A DNA stretch of 6,710 nucleotides from Alphaproteobacteria bacterium (GCA_020630305.1 JAHDBQ010000044.1:1-6710); one strand, 5' to 3'. Counted from the stretch's first letter, positions 1 to 6,422 are shown. Numbers and translations: made by a program. The notes: generated by a model not told the origin, from the letters alone.

Positions 1-1
1 C

Positions 2-1387
2 ACATTTTTACTTGATAACAAAGATTGCAGGCTAAAACATGAGCAAATACCAAATATTAGCTCAATATTAAAAAACACCCCTGTAGAACGTTTTATTGCT
101 AAAAATTACAAACCAAAGGACGTAATAGCACATGCAATATATAAAATAGATCACAATCCAGGCGAGGTCTGGCACACTTCTATTGCTTCAATACCTTTTA
201 GAAAGGACATAACTGATCTACTTAATTATGTTGTAACAAAGTCTTTTAAATATAGCGGCATGTATTTTATATCTCTTGAACTTAATACTATCATTAACAG
301 AGTAATTAATAGATGCAAACTTACTAAATTTAATGATTGCTTGCAAATCTTTGTAACACTAACGCAGTCAAGCGGCATTAAAACGGCAGTTAGATATGGC
401 CAGCAAATCATTGAAGAACAAACAACCCATCTCCCCAAAAATAAATCACTAGAATACATTCAAGGACTGATAGAACAAAACATTACTAATAAAATAACTG
501 AATATTCTGCAACCGCAAAAGAGCTAAATGTAAAAACGTGTGCGATCTGTTTAACAAACCCGGAAATGAAAAGGCTTTTAAATAAAGCTAAACATGGAAT
601 TAAAAATTTCAGAGCAGTTTCAACAGCAGATTTAAATAATAAATACCTAACTGAAGACCCGCTTCTTAAGGACGTGAACCTGATGTATATATTTAATAAT
701 TTTAATAGTCATCTTGCTCTTAATAAACCGCTAAAAGCTATAACAAAGCTATCACTCATTAATAAAGTAATATTCAAACCTGTATCTATGATTATATTAG
801 GGTTAATTGGGGTTATCGGCTACCTTCAATACGCATCTTTTTCAAATAGCAGAAATATAAGTAACTTAAATGATCAATATTACAAAGTAAAAAAACAATA
901 TGAAGTTATTAGAAGACGCAACAGTCAATTTAAAAATCTAAATGAACTTGTCGAGTCAAAAGAGTTAAATAATATTCTAAATCAGTCTGCTAAACCGCCA
1001 GTCACAGAGATTAGAAAAATAATTTTATCCAAACATGATAATTTTAAAATTACCAACATGACGTGGCGCCTGAACGATCCTGATAATGTTGCATCGGAAG
1101 GCAATCATTATATTATAACTCTCAATGTAGTATACGAAAATATTTCAGGCAATAAAGAGCAAGTTAATAGCGATATAAAAAAATACTATGATAATTTAAA
1201 GGATATTCTACCTGGATATGAAGTAGAATACTCTCTTCATACGAGCGAGATTATTAGCACAAAAACACAAATAAATGCACCTGTGCAATTTGTAATAAAA
1301 GAAAAAACAAAAGATAATTCTGAAACACACTACCCTCCAACCTTAACCCCTAAAACGATAAACCAAGGAGAAGAAAATGCTTACTAA
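2..1387 (+). CDS. GspL / PilM-PilN-like inner-membrane platform protein, 5' partial
   Basis: The frame is open to the left edge, so the true start lies outside the window; 461 residues are visible. The ATG at 260 has no Shine-Dalgarno site and sits inside a continuous coding frame, so it is probably internal. Residues about 1-255 are soluble and contain a segment (about 112-136) with alternating hydrophobic strands and RYGQQI, compatible with the actin-like fold of PilM/GspL. A single membrane helix lies at about 261-282, followed by a charged coiled-coil stretch (about 285-330). A small alpha/beta domain follows (about 331-435), then a Pro/Thr-rich tail. This order of cytoplasmic domain, one helix, coil and periplasmic ferredoxin-like domain is the GspL layout, or a PilM-PilN fusion. 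The next gene has the matching GspM/PilO layout and overlaps it by 11 nt. The assignment rests on architecture, not on a signature motif; an unrelated bitopic membrane protein is possible. Confidence 0.5.
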   Translation, partial: TFLLDNKDCRLKHEQIPNISSILKNTPVERFIAKNYKPKDVIAHAIYKIDHNPGEVWHTSIASIPFRKDITDLLNYVVTKSFKYSGMYFISLELNTIINRVINRCKLTKFNDCLQIFVTLTQSSGIKTAVRYGQQIIEEQTTHLPKNKSLEYIQGLIEQNITNKITEYSATAKELNVKTCAICLTNPEMKRLLNKAKHGIKNFRAVSTADLNNKYLTEDPLLKDVNLMYIFNNFNSHLALNKPLKAITKLSLINKVIFKPVSMIILGLIGVIGYLQYASFSNSRNISNLNDQYYKVKKQYEVIRRRNSQFKNLNELVESKELNNILNQSAKPPVTEIRKIILSKHDNFKITNMTWRLNDPDNVASEGNHYIITLNVVYENISGNKEQVNSDIKKYYDNLKDILPGYEVEYSLHTSEIISTKTQINAPVQFVIKEKTKDNSETHYPPTLTPKTINQGEENAY

Positions 1388-2003
1388 ACTTGCTGAACAT
1401 CTAAAAAATGTTTTACTTATCAAGTTTGTTATGTATGGAATAATTATTGGCATTTTCATTTCCATTATTCCATGGATGCAAAACAGCCTTGAAAATGAAA
1501 TAAACAAAAAACATTTAGCTGAAGAATTTTTAGAAAATGGCAAAAATAAATTAAATAGGATTCAAGAGCTGGAAAAGCAGATTATTTCTGGAAAAACCGA
1601 CGATTTGAATAAAATTCGACAAGAATTTACCAAATGCGAAGATCGCTTAGATTTTGTGAATAGTCTTAGCAATCTAAATGAAAAATATGAGCTATACATA
1701 CCAATCGAAATTAATAGCAAATTACTACAACATAGAAACAAAGAACTAAATATCAGTGACAATTTAAAAATAAGTCACTTTGAAATAACAATAAATTTTG
1801 TAAGTGGTGACCTTAATAAATCATATCATATTATGAATGAGGTCTTAAAAACAATGCCCCAAGGGTCAGTTATACTGTCTAGTAATGTAAATATGACAAA
1901 AGAGTTAACTCCTAAGATTATTGCTGGCCTAAGCCCTCAAAAAACACCTGAACTTATCAATAATAATATGAAAATATTACTCAGAGAGGTGCATCATGAG
2001 TAA
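1377..2003 (+). CDS. GspM/PilO-like bitopic inner-membrane protein
   Basis: A 208-residue protein. The ATG overlaps the end of the upstream gene by 11 nt and is preceded by AAGGAG with a 6-nt spacer, so the start is well supported and translational coupling is likely. A short basic N-terminus of about 14 residues precedes one membrane helix (about 15-34, rich in Ile and Gly). A charged coiled coil follows (about 36-95). The C-terminal part (about 128-205) reads beta-alpha-beta: an EITINF strand, a helix beginning DLNKSYHIMNEVL, then a strand containing SVILSSNV, as in the ferredoxin-like domain of PilO and GspM. Length and order match those families, usually about 160-210 residues. In type II secretion and type IV pili, such a protein pairs with GspL/PilN to link the cytoplasmic motor to the periplasm; the neighbour fits that partner. 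I see no family-specific sequence motif, and these proteins diverge strongly, so the call is structural inference. Confidence 0.5.
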   Translation: MLTKLAEHLKNVLLIKFVMYGIIIGIFISIIPWMQNSLENEINKKHLAEEFLENGKNKLNRIQELEKQIISGKTDDLNKIRQEFTKCEDRLDFVNSLSNLNEKYELYIPIEINSKLLQHRNKELNISDNLKISHFEITINFVSGDLNKSYHIMNEVLKTMPQGSVILSSNVNMTKELTPKIIAGLSPQKTPELINNNMKILLREVHHE

Positions 2004-3015
2004 AGATAATCTGCTTGGTGATATAGATTACAAGCTATTTTACGCACCAATGACTAAACACCTGGAAAACAATATCAACGCAATTATGCGAAAGAAAGTA
2101 TCTGTACTACTTGCTATTGATTATAAAACCAGGCTGAATGAAGAACCAAAAATAAAAGAATATGCAGATAACTGCACTTATAAATTGCAAAAACACCTTC
2201 AATATAAAGTGGTGCTAAAAGAAAATTTCTCAACTACAATTTCGCTTTTTACCGTGGCTATTGCGCCAGAAATTGAAACAAATAACGACGAAAAAGATAA
2301 ACTACAGCAGCAATCGCAAGACGCTGCAATCAGTGCAGTAATAGCTGAACATTTTAGTAATTTAAGCCAAGAAGAGCAAAAATCTTTAAGAGGCGTTGTA
2401 AGGCAAATAATAAATGCTAAAAGTGGCAAAGAGATAATGGATCTTATAATTTCTGATCCAAAGCTATTTTATTCAAATTATTTAGCTGCTGCCAAAGCAA
2501 AGAAAAAAGAAAAAGAAGCGGCTAAGGTGCTTGTAATGCACCTAGTGCAGGTTATGAAGCAAAAAAAAATCATCACCAAAAAATCCCATCTAATCAAAGG
2601 CGCAATTAGCAAAATAGCTGTATTTGGCGGTATATTAGCCGGCGCTGCGCTTGGAGCATTAATTGGCGGATTTACAATTCCAGCTCTAGTTTCAGCCTCT
2701 GCTATTGGAGTTAGTCGCTTCGGATCTTTAATCACTGAAAAAACCTATGCTGCAATTGAAGGGAAAATTCCTTCTATAAAGAATGCCAAAAGAGATTTAA
2801 AATCTATAGAGTTAATAGAAGTTTCCAAAGAAAAATTTACAGCTAAAAAGAATATCTTAAAAAAACGCGTCTCAAAAGAGAAAGCGGCATCTTTAACAAA
2901 AGCGGCCGAAATTAATGTAACTAAGGTTCAAGAAAATAGTAAGAAGGCACAAAAAACACCCATTAAAAAACTTAAAAAAATCAAAGCAAAAACGCAGTCA
3001 AGATCTCTGAACTAG
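1996..3015 (+). CDS. Unknown protein with glycine-zipper membrane segment and Lys-rich tail
   Basis: A 339-residue protein that I cannot place in a family. The ATG overlaps the previous gene by 8 nt and has GAGG six bases upstream, so it is the third cistron of the same operon. Residues 1-95 look like a mixed alpha/beta domain, with hydrophobic strands around 35-42 and 80-90. Residues 97-200 are mostly helical and charged, with a Lys/Glu/Ala-rich patch at 163-177. Residues about 207-239 form a hydrophobic hairpin-like stretch with glycine-zipper spacing (GGILAGAALGALIGG), suited to helix packing in a membrane. From about 262 to the end the protein is very rich in lysine, which suggests a cytoplasmic nucleic-acid, phospholipid or acidic-partner contact. 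No signal peptide, no cysteine pattern and no nucleotide-binding loop are seen. Its position suggests a job with the two GspL/GspM-like proteins before it. It does not look like GspN, which would be the textbook neighbour. Confidence 0.6.
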   Translation: MSKDNLLGDIDYKLFYAPMTKHLENNINAIMRKKVSVLLAIDYKTRLNEEPKIKEYADNCTYKLQKHLQYKVVLKENFSTTISLFTVAIAPEIETNNDEKDKLQQQSQDAAISAVIAEHFSNLSQEEQKSLRGVVRQIINAKSGKEIMDLIISDPKLFYSNYLAAAKAKKKEKEAAKVLVMHLVQVMKQKKIITKKSHLIKGAISKIAVFGGILAGAALGALIGGFTIPALVSASAIGVSRFGSLITEKTYAAIEGKIPSIKNAKRDLKSIELIEVSKEKFTAKKNILKKRVSKEKAASLTKAAEINVTKVQENSKKAQKTPIKKLKKIKAKTQSRSLN

Positions 3016-3161
3016 AACTCTACATTTAACACAAGTAAGTTTATCTAAAATACTTATATTTAAAATAAATAATTATGTTAAGCCTACCCTGACTCATACC
3101 ATAAAAATTATCGCTAGATTCCTATTGCAAAATTATAAACTTCTGGCGCAGATATTTAAAT
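3016..3161. other. Intergenic gap between convergent genes, no clear terminator
   Basis: This 146 bp AT-rich gap separates the end of the + strand operon from the end of the - strand UmuD-like gene. Both genes finish here, so terminators would be expected. I find only weak pairings, such as TAAGT at 3036-3040 with ACTTA at 3052-3056, and neither strand shows a stable stem followed by a T-run. No open frame of note and no repeat is visible. Confidence 0.5.
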
Positions 3162-3677
3162 CTACAAACATCTGACAACATTAGTAACCACACCCCAAAC
3201 ATGCACTTCAGAATTTTCTAAAATGGGAATCGGGTCAAAATTATCATTCTCTGGTAATAAATATGGCTTACTTTTAATGTAACCCAGACGTTTTACCGTA
3301 AGCATTCCATCAAGAGCTGCAACAATTACTTTTCCTTCCGAAGGTGTTATACTGCTATCTACTATTAATGTGTCGCCTTCATAAATTCCAGCATCAATCA
3401 TAGAAAGCCCGCTAACTCTAACGCAGAATGTTGTTTCGGGGTTGCGAATCAATAAATTATTCATATCCAGCATCTCATCAACATGACTCTCAGCTATAGT
3501 TGGAGTACCAGCCTCGACACTAGAACTAAAAAATGGAATTTTATACCCACCATTCATTGAATAGTTTTGAATATCTTCCACTAAATGCTCTGGAACCCTT
3601 ATTGCTTTAGTTGTTGTACCGTATTTACCTTGACCTTTTGGGCGCCCTGCCCCTGGTCTTTTTCCACCATGTGCCAT
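3162..3677 (-). CDS. umuD: UmuD-like self-cleaving S24 family peptidase
   Basis: A 171-residue protein of the LexA/UmuD S24 serine peptidase family, closest to UmuD in sequence. The catalytic dyad is Ser92 (SGLSMIDAG) and Lys129 (LTVKRL). Their 37-residue spacing equals that of E. coli UmuD (S60/K97). The cleavage site is Ala56-Gly57 (SVEAGTP), 36 residues before the serine as in UmuD. The following region (VDEMLDMNNLLIRNPETTF) and the end (VWGVVTNVV) also follow UmuD. The N-terminal arm is longer than in E. coli UmuD (139 residues). It carries GGKRPGAGRPKG and a TKAIRVPEHL segment, a basic AT-hook-like arm seen in many UmuD/LexA-type proteins; RecA-stimulated self-cleavage would remove it. 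The residue before the catalytic serine is Leu instead of the usual Asp. UmuD' normally partners UmuC in DNA polymerase V, but no umuC lies in the window, so the partner must be elsewhere or the protein acts alone, perhaps as a regulator. Start: ATG with GAGGA six bases upstream. Confidence 0.9.
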   Translation of the reverse strand: MAHGGKRPGAGRPKGQGKYGTTTKAIRVPEHLVEDIQNYSMNGGYKIPFFSSSVEAGTPTIAESHVDEMLDMNNLLIRNPETTFCVRVSGLSMIDAGIYEGDTLIVDSSITPSEGKVIVAALDGMLTVKRLGYIKSKPYLLPENDNFDPIPILENSEVHVWGVVTNVVRCL

Positions 3678-3714
3678 AAAAAATCCTCTTTTTGTAATGT
3701 TTTTTTATTTTATA

Positions 3715-3765
3715 CTTGAAAATCGTACAATTATCTTATAGCATATAACCAAGTATGATTTCAAG
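3715..3765. repeat. Inverted repeat flanking the umuD promoter region
   Basis: The left arm CTTGAAAATC (3715-3724) and right arm GATTTCAAG (3757-3765) are reverse complements except for one extra A. They are separated by 32 bp holding the - strand -10 element. Each arm supplies a TTGAAA hexamer pointing inward, so the right arm serves as the -35 of the umuD-like gene. The left arm could serve as a + strand -35, with TAGCAT at 3739-3744 after a 17 bp spacer, for the small gene at 3785. It may be a pair of overlapping divergent promoters or a two-site operator; in this AT-rich DNA chance is possible. Confidence 0.4.
3735..3764 (-). promoter_or_regulatory. Probable sigma70-type promoter for the umuD-like gene
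   Basis: On the - strand, TTGAAA (3764-3759) and TATAAG (3740-3735) are 18 bp apart, each matching five of six consensus bases. Transcription would begin near 3728, giving a leader of about 50 nt before the ATG at 3677. An imperfect palindrome centred on GTAC (3721-3732) lies at the expected start site. I see neither an alphaproteobacterial SOS box (GTTC-N7-GTTC or GAAC-N7-GAAC) nor an E. coli-type LexA box. Confidence 0.5.
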
Positions 3766-3784
3766 AAAAAAATAAGTTTCAGTT

Positions 3785-4042
3785 ATGGAAAAAATAAATA
3801 ATAACTTTAAGAGCTCGCCTCTTACATCTAATATAAAACATTTATCCTGCGCTGGCAACAGCCAATCAATTCGAAATGCAATTAATAGCACTTGGGGAAT
3901 TAAAACATTCACTAGAAGCAACAATTGCACTAAAGATACTAAAAAACTATTAGGGCAATATAAATTTTTTATAGCTTGTATATTCATGCTGATTTTTCAA
4001 TTTTCTCTATATGAATATGATATAAACTTGTACTTAAGCTAA
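3785..4042 (+). CDS. Doubtful small protein with C-terminal membrane helix
   Basis: An 85-codon frame of unknown function. Residues 1-57 are polar, rich in Asn, Ser, Thr and Lys, with two cysteines (22 and 48). Residues about 58-76 form a hydrophobic helix (QYKFFIACIFMLIFQFSLY), followed by a short polar end, so the product would be a tail-anchored small membrane protein. In favour: a convincing rho-independent terminator on the same strand begins inside the last codons, so something is transcribed rightward here, and a weak promoter (TTGAAA at 3716, TAGCAT at 3739) lies upstream. Against: no Shine-Dalgarno site precedes the ATG, and I recognise no homologue. An overlapping - strand frame (3736-3987) exists but looks like a hydrophobic shadow. 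The transcript could instead be a small RNA. Confidence 0.3.
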   Translation: MEKINNNFKSSPLTSNIKHLSCAGNSQSIRNAINSTWGIKTFTRSNNCTKDTKKLLGQYKFFIACIFMLIFQFSLYEYDINLYLS

Positions 4043-4062
4043 GCATATTCATAGAGTTTTTT
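4005..4062 (+). terminator. Rho-independent terminator
   Basis: The left arm 4005-4019 pairs with the right arm 4044-4056. CTCTAT pairs with ATAGAG and GAATATG pairs with CATATTC, 13 bp in all with a 2-nt bulge (4011-4012). Six T residues follow directly (4057-4062). The 24-nt loop can form its own small hairpin (CTTA 4033-4036 with TAAG 4040-4043). The T-run lies only on the + strand side, so it stops rightward transcription, presumably of the small gene at 3785-4042, and insulates the rel promoter just downstream. Confidence 0.6.
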
Positions 4063-4081
4063 GTTACTTTAAAAAATATAC

Positions 4082-4111
4082 TTGATTCTTACGCGCAGCT
4101 GGGAGTATAAT
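4082..4111 (+). promoter_or_regulatory. Sigma70-type promoter for the rel/spoT gene
   Basis: TTGATT (4082-4087) and a perfect TATAAT (4106-4111) are separated by 18 bp, with an A/T tract just upstream (4070-4080) that could act as an UP element. Transcription would start near 4118, giving a leader of about 90 nt before the GTG at 4210. The spacer is GC-richer than its surroundings (ACGCGCAGCTGGGAG). Confidence 0.6.
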
Positions 4112-4160
4112 CTGATATAGAAAGGTATTATTAGGCTAAAGTTTATTTAATTACTATAAG

Positions 4161-4189
4161 ATAGTCATATGCAAGAGTATATAGTCATA
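4161..4189. repeat. Short direct repeat in the rel leader
   Basis: ATAGTCATA occurs at 4161-4169 and again at 4181-4189, exactly 20 bp apart, in the predicted untranslated leader just upstream of the rel ribosome binding site. Two copies one or two helical turns apart can mark a protein-binding site, but the unit is only 9 bp and AT-rich. Confidence 0.35.
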
Positions 4190-4196
4190 CATTTTT

Positions 4197-4201
4197 GAGG
4201 G
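4197..4201 (+). promoter_or_regulatory. Ribosome binding site fixing the GTG start of rel
   Basis: GAGGG lies 8 bases before GTG at 4210. The next in-frame ATG (residue 59) falls inside the HD hydrolase domain, after the conserved Arg39 and His48, so the GTG is the believable start. Confidence 0.75.
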
Positions 4202-4209
4202 AATATTAA

Positions 4210-6351
4210 GTGAAAATACAACAAGAATTTATAAAAAAATATAAATCCTATGGCGTAAAATTAAACGAACCATTGATAAAAAGATCCATAGAATTTGCAG
4301 TAAAATATCATGGCGAGCAGACTAGATCCTCAGGAGAGGCCTATTATTTCCACCCTCTAGAAGTTGCAAGAATAATTGCTGAAATGAAACTTGATTCTGA
4401 TTCTATAATTACTGCTATATTGCATGACACAATTGAAGACACCGACCTTACTTACAAAGATATTGAAAAACATTTTAGTACCGATATTGCAAAATTAGTT
4501 GATGGAGTAACCAAACTTGCAAAGATAAAATTCAAGGCTGAGAATGTTCGTCAAGCAGAGAATTTCCGTAAATTACTAGTCGCCATGAGCGGCGACATTC
4601 GCGTGCTGCTTGTGAAGCTTGCTGACAGGCTACATAACATGCGCACCATCGAACATCTTCCGAAGCCAGAAAAAAGAAAACGGATTGCGCTAGAAACAAT
4701 GGAAATTTACGCACCACTTGCTGAAAGAATAGGAATGCAACAGCTGAAAGTAGAGCTCCAAGATATTTGCTTTAAAGTACTGCACCCAAAAACTAGAGAG
4801 TCTATAGTTTCAAAATTTAAACACATTGAAAGCGACAAAGAAAATTATATTGAAAAAATTGTAAAGGAGATAAACAAAACAATATCAAATACAATAAAGG
4901 GAGCAAAAGTTTCAGGTCGCAAAAAAACCCCTTACTCTACTTGGATGAAGATGAGCAATAAGGGCGTGGACCTTGAGCAGCTTTCTGATATTATCGCATT
5001 TAGAATCATTGTAAAAGAAGTGGAGGATTGCTACAGAGCGCTTGGTGTTATCCACAGTGAATATAAAATGGTGCCAGGCAACTTCCAGGATTTCATCAGC
5101 ACACCTAAAAATAATGGCTATCAATCTATTCATACGGTAGTGATTGGACCACTTAACCAAAAAATTGAAGTACAAATCAGAACCCAGGAGATGCATGATA
5201 TCGCCGAGCTTGGAGTTGCTGCGCACTGGCGATATAAACAGGGGCACAGCGACCCTTCTGATGGTATGAGATATAATTGGCTAAGAGAGCTACTTGCAAT
5301 TTTAGAGCACGGAAGTGGTGCCCCAGAAGACATGATGAAGAATACCAAAATGGCTATGTATTATAATCAGGTCTTTTGCTTCACTCCCAAAGGCGACTTG
5401 ATAGCGCTGCCAAAAGGGGCGAGCATCATTGATTTTGCATACATGGTTAGCAATGACATTGCAAATTACTGCGAGGGAGCCAAAGTAAATGGACGAGAAG
5501 TTTCGATAGATACAGAGCTACTTAATGGCGATCAAATAGAAATTATCACAAAAAGTAAGCAAACAGTTTCACCCGAATGGGAAAAATTTGTGGTCACCGG
5601 TAAAGCCAGATCAGAAATACAAAAGGCAACTGGTGGAAGGCAAGATGAACAATATATAAAGCTTGGTAACAATATAATTAAAAACGCATTCAAAGACGAA
5701 AAAATTGAAAATACCGAAAAAGCATTTGCAGCTGCCTGCGATTCCTTCAAGAAACCTAAAAATGAGCTTTTAGCCGCAATCGGGCAAGGTACAATTACCA
5801 AAGAAGATATATTAAAGCAAGTTCGCCCTAGAAAAAACATATTCAAAGAGACGCTTTCTTTGCTTAACTTTAAACAAAAAAAGAAGAAGCTTGTTAAGCA
5901 GCGTTCGGTTCCTATCAAAGGCCTGGTATCCGGCATGGCTATACATTATGCAAGATGCTGCCACCCTATTCCTGGCGATAAAATTGCTGGAGTAATTCAT
6001 ACAGGAAAGGGTATTACGATTCATACCGACGCCTGCCAAACTCTTGAAAATTTTAGCAACATGCCCGACCGAGTTATGAAATTATCATGGGATATCGAGG
6101 CAAGCGATGTTCCCTTCGTATGTCGCCTGAACATGACTCTACTAAACGAGCCCTCCAGCCTTGCTGTGGTTTCAACCGAGATTGCACGCGATGAAGGCAA
6201 TATAATAAATTTTAACATCCTAAACCGCAAGACTGATTATTTCGACATGACTTTCGACATAGAGGTAAAATCAACGGCGCATACTGAAAAAATAATAAAT
6301 TCTTTGAATACAAAAAAAGTAGTGCAAAGCGTAAACAGGGCAAGGAAATAA
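4210..6351 (+). CDS. spoT: Bifunctional (p)ppGpp synthetase/hydrolase, Rel/SpoT (long RSH)
   Basis: A complete 713-residue long RSH protein, usual length for the family, starting at GTG. It makes pppGpp/ppGpp from ATP and GTP/GDP and removes the 3' pyrophosphate, setting the cytoplasmic alarmone level. The HD hydrolase (about 20-150) keeps its metal and substrate residues: Arg39, His48, His72-Asp73 and Glu76-Asp77 (HDTIEDT), Asp139 and Asn143 (LADRLHNMRT). The synthetase domain (about 235-345) has GRKKTPYSTWMKM, Asp260 in LSDIIAFR, STPKNNGYQSIHT and catalytic Glu320 in EVQIRT. A TGS domain (about 385-447), a helical region, a zinc-finger/CC domain (Cys583, Cys584, His605, Cys609; RCCHPIPGD) and an ACT domain (about 634-713) follow. 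Because the HD motifs are intact, it is not a RelA-type synthetase with a dead hydrolase. The usual RxKD motif after PG is replaced by NFQD (291-294). It has its own promoter and leader. It is also named rel or rsh. Confidence 0.97.
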   Translation: MKIQQEFIKKYKSYGVKLNEPLIKRSIEFAVKYHGEQTRSSGEAYYFHPLEVARIIAEMKLDSDSIITAILHDTIEDTDLTYKDIEKHFSTDIAKLVDGVTKLAKIKFKAENVRQAENFRKLLVAMSGDIRVLLVKLADRLHNMRTIEHLPKPEKRKRIALETMEIYAPLAERIGMQQLKVELQDICFKVLHPKTRESIVSKFKHIESDKENYIEKIVKEINKTISNTIKGAKVSGRKKTPYSTWMKMSNKGVDLEQLSDIIAFRIIVKEVEDCYRALGVIHSEYKMVPGNFQDFISTPKNNGYQSIHTVVIGPLNQKIEVQIRTQEMHDIAELGVAAHWRYKQGHSDPSDGMRYNWLRELLAILEHGSGAPEDMMKNTKMAMYYNQVFCFTPKGDLIALPKGASIIDFAYMVSNDIANYCEGAKVNGREVSIDTELLNGDQIEIITKSKQTVSPEWEKFVVTGKARSEIQKATGGRQDEQYIKLGNNIIKNAFKDEKIENTEKAFAAACDSFKKPKNELLAAIGQGTITKEDILKQVRPRKNIFKETLSLLNFKQKKKKLVKQRSVPIKGLVSGMAIHYARCCHPIPGDKIAGVIHTGKGITIHTDACQTLENFSNMPDRVMKLSWDIEASDVPFVCRLNMTLLNEPSSLAVVSTEIARDEGNIINFNILNRKTDYFDMTFDIEVKSTAHTEKIINSLNTKKVVQSVNRARK

Positions 6352-6388
6352 TCTCTTATTAAAAGGTAATTTTACATTCAAAAGATTA

Positions 6389-6422
6389 TTATCAAATTAA
6401 CCCTTGATAAATATTAATTTTT
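6389..6422 (+). terminator. Weak candidate terminator after rel
   Basis: TTATCAA (6389-6395) and TTGATAA (6404-6410) form a perfect 7 bp stem with an 8-nt loop, and five T residues lie 7 bases later (6418-6422). An alternative pairing of AAATTAA (6394-6400) with TTAATTT (6414-6420) competes with it. The stem is A/T-only apart from one pair and the T-run is short and offset, so this is a poor terminator. It also overlaps the -35 of the helicase promoter. Confidence 0.25.

Noticed and set aside
260..262. ATG as the true start of the first gene
   Set aside because: The same frame is open for 86 codons upstream to the window edge with similar composition, and no Shine-Dalgarno site precedes the ATG.
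226..459. Minus-strand frame of 77 codons
   Set aside because: It lies wholly opposite the coding frame that runs from the left edge, has no ribosome binding site and a composition typical of a shadow frame.
3678..3784. SOS (LexA) box upstream of the umuD-like gene
   Set aside because: Looked for GTTC-N7-GTTC, GAAC-N7-GAAC and CTGT-N8-ACAG forms; none is present.
3736..3987. Minus-strand hydrophobic frame of 83 codons
   Set aside because: It overlaps the opposite small frame and the umuD promoter region, has no credible ribosome binding site, and its Leu-rich composition is what the reverse of an AT-rich Asn/Lys-rich frame gives.
5532..5936. Minus-strand frame of 134 codons inside rel
   Set aside because: It sits antisense to the well-conserved TGS to helical region of rel; its Ser/Phe/Leu-rich product looks like antisense of Lys/Glu codons.
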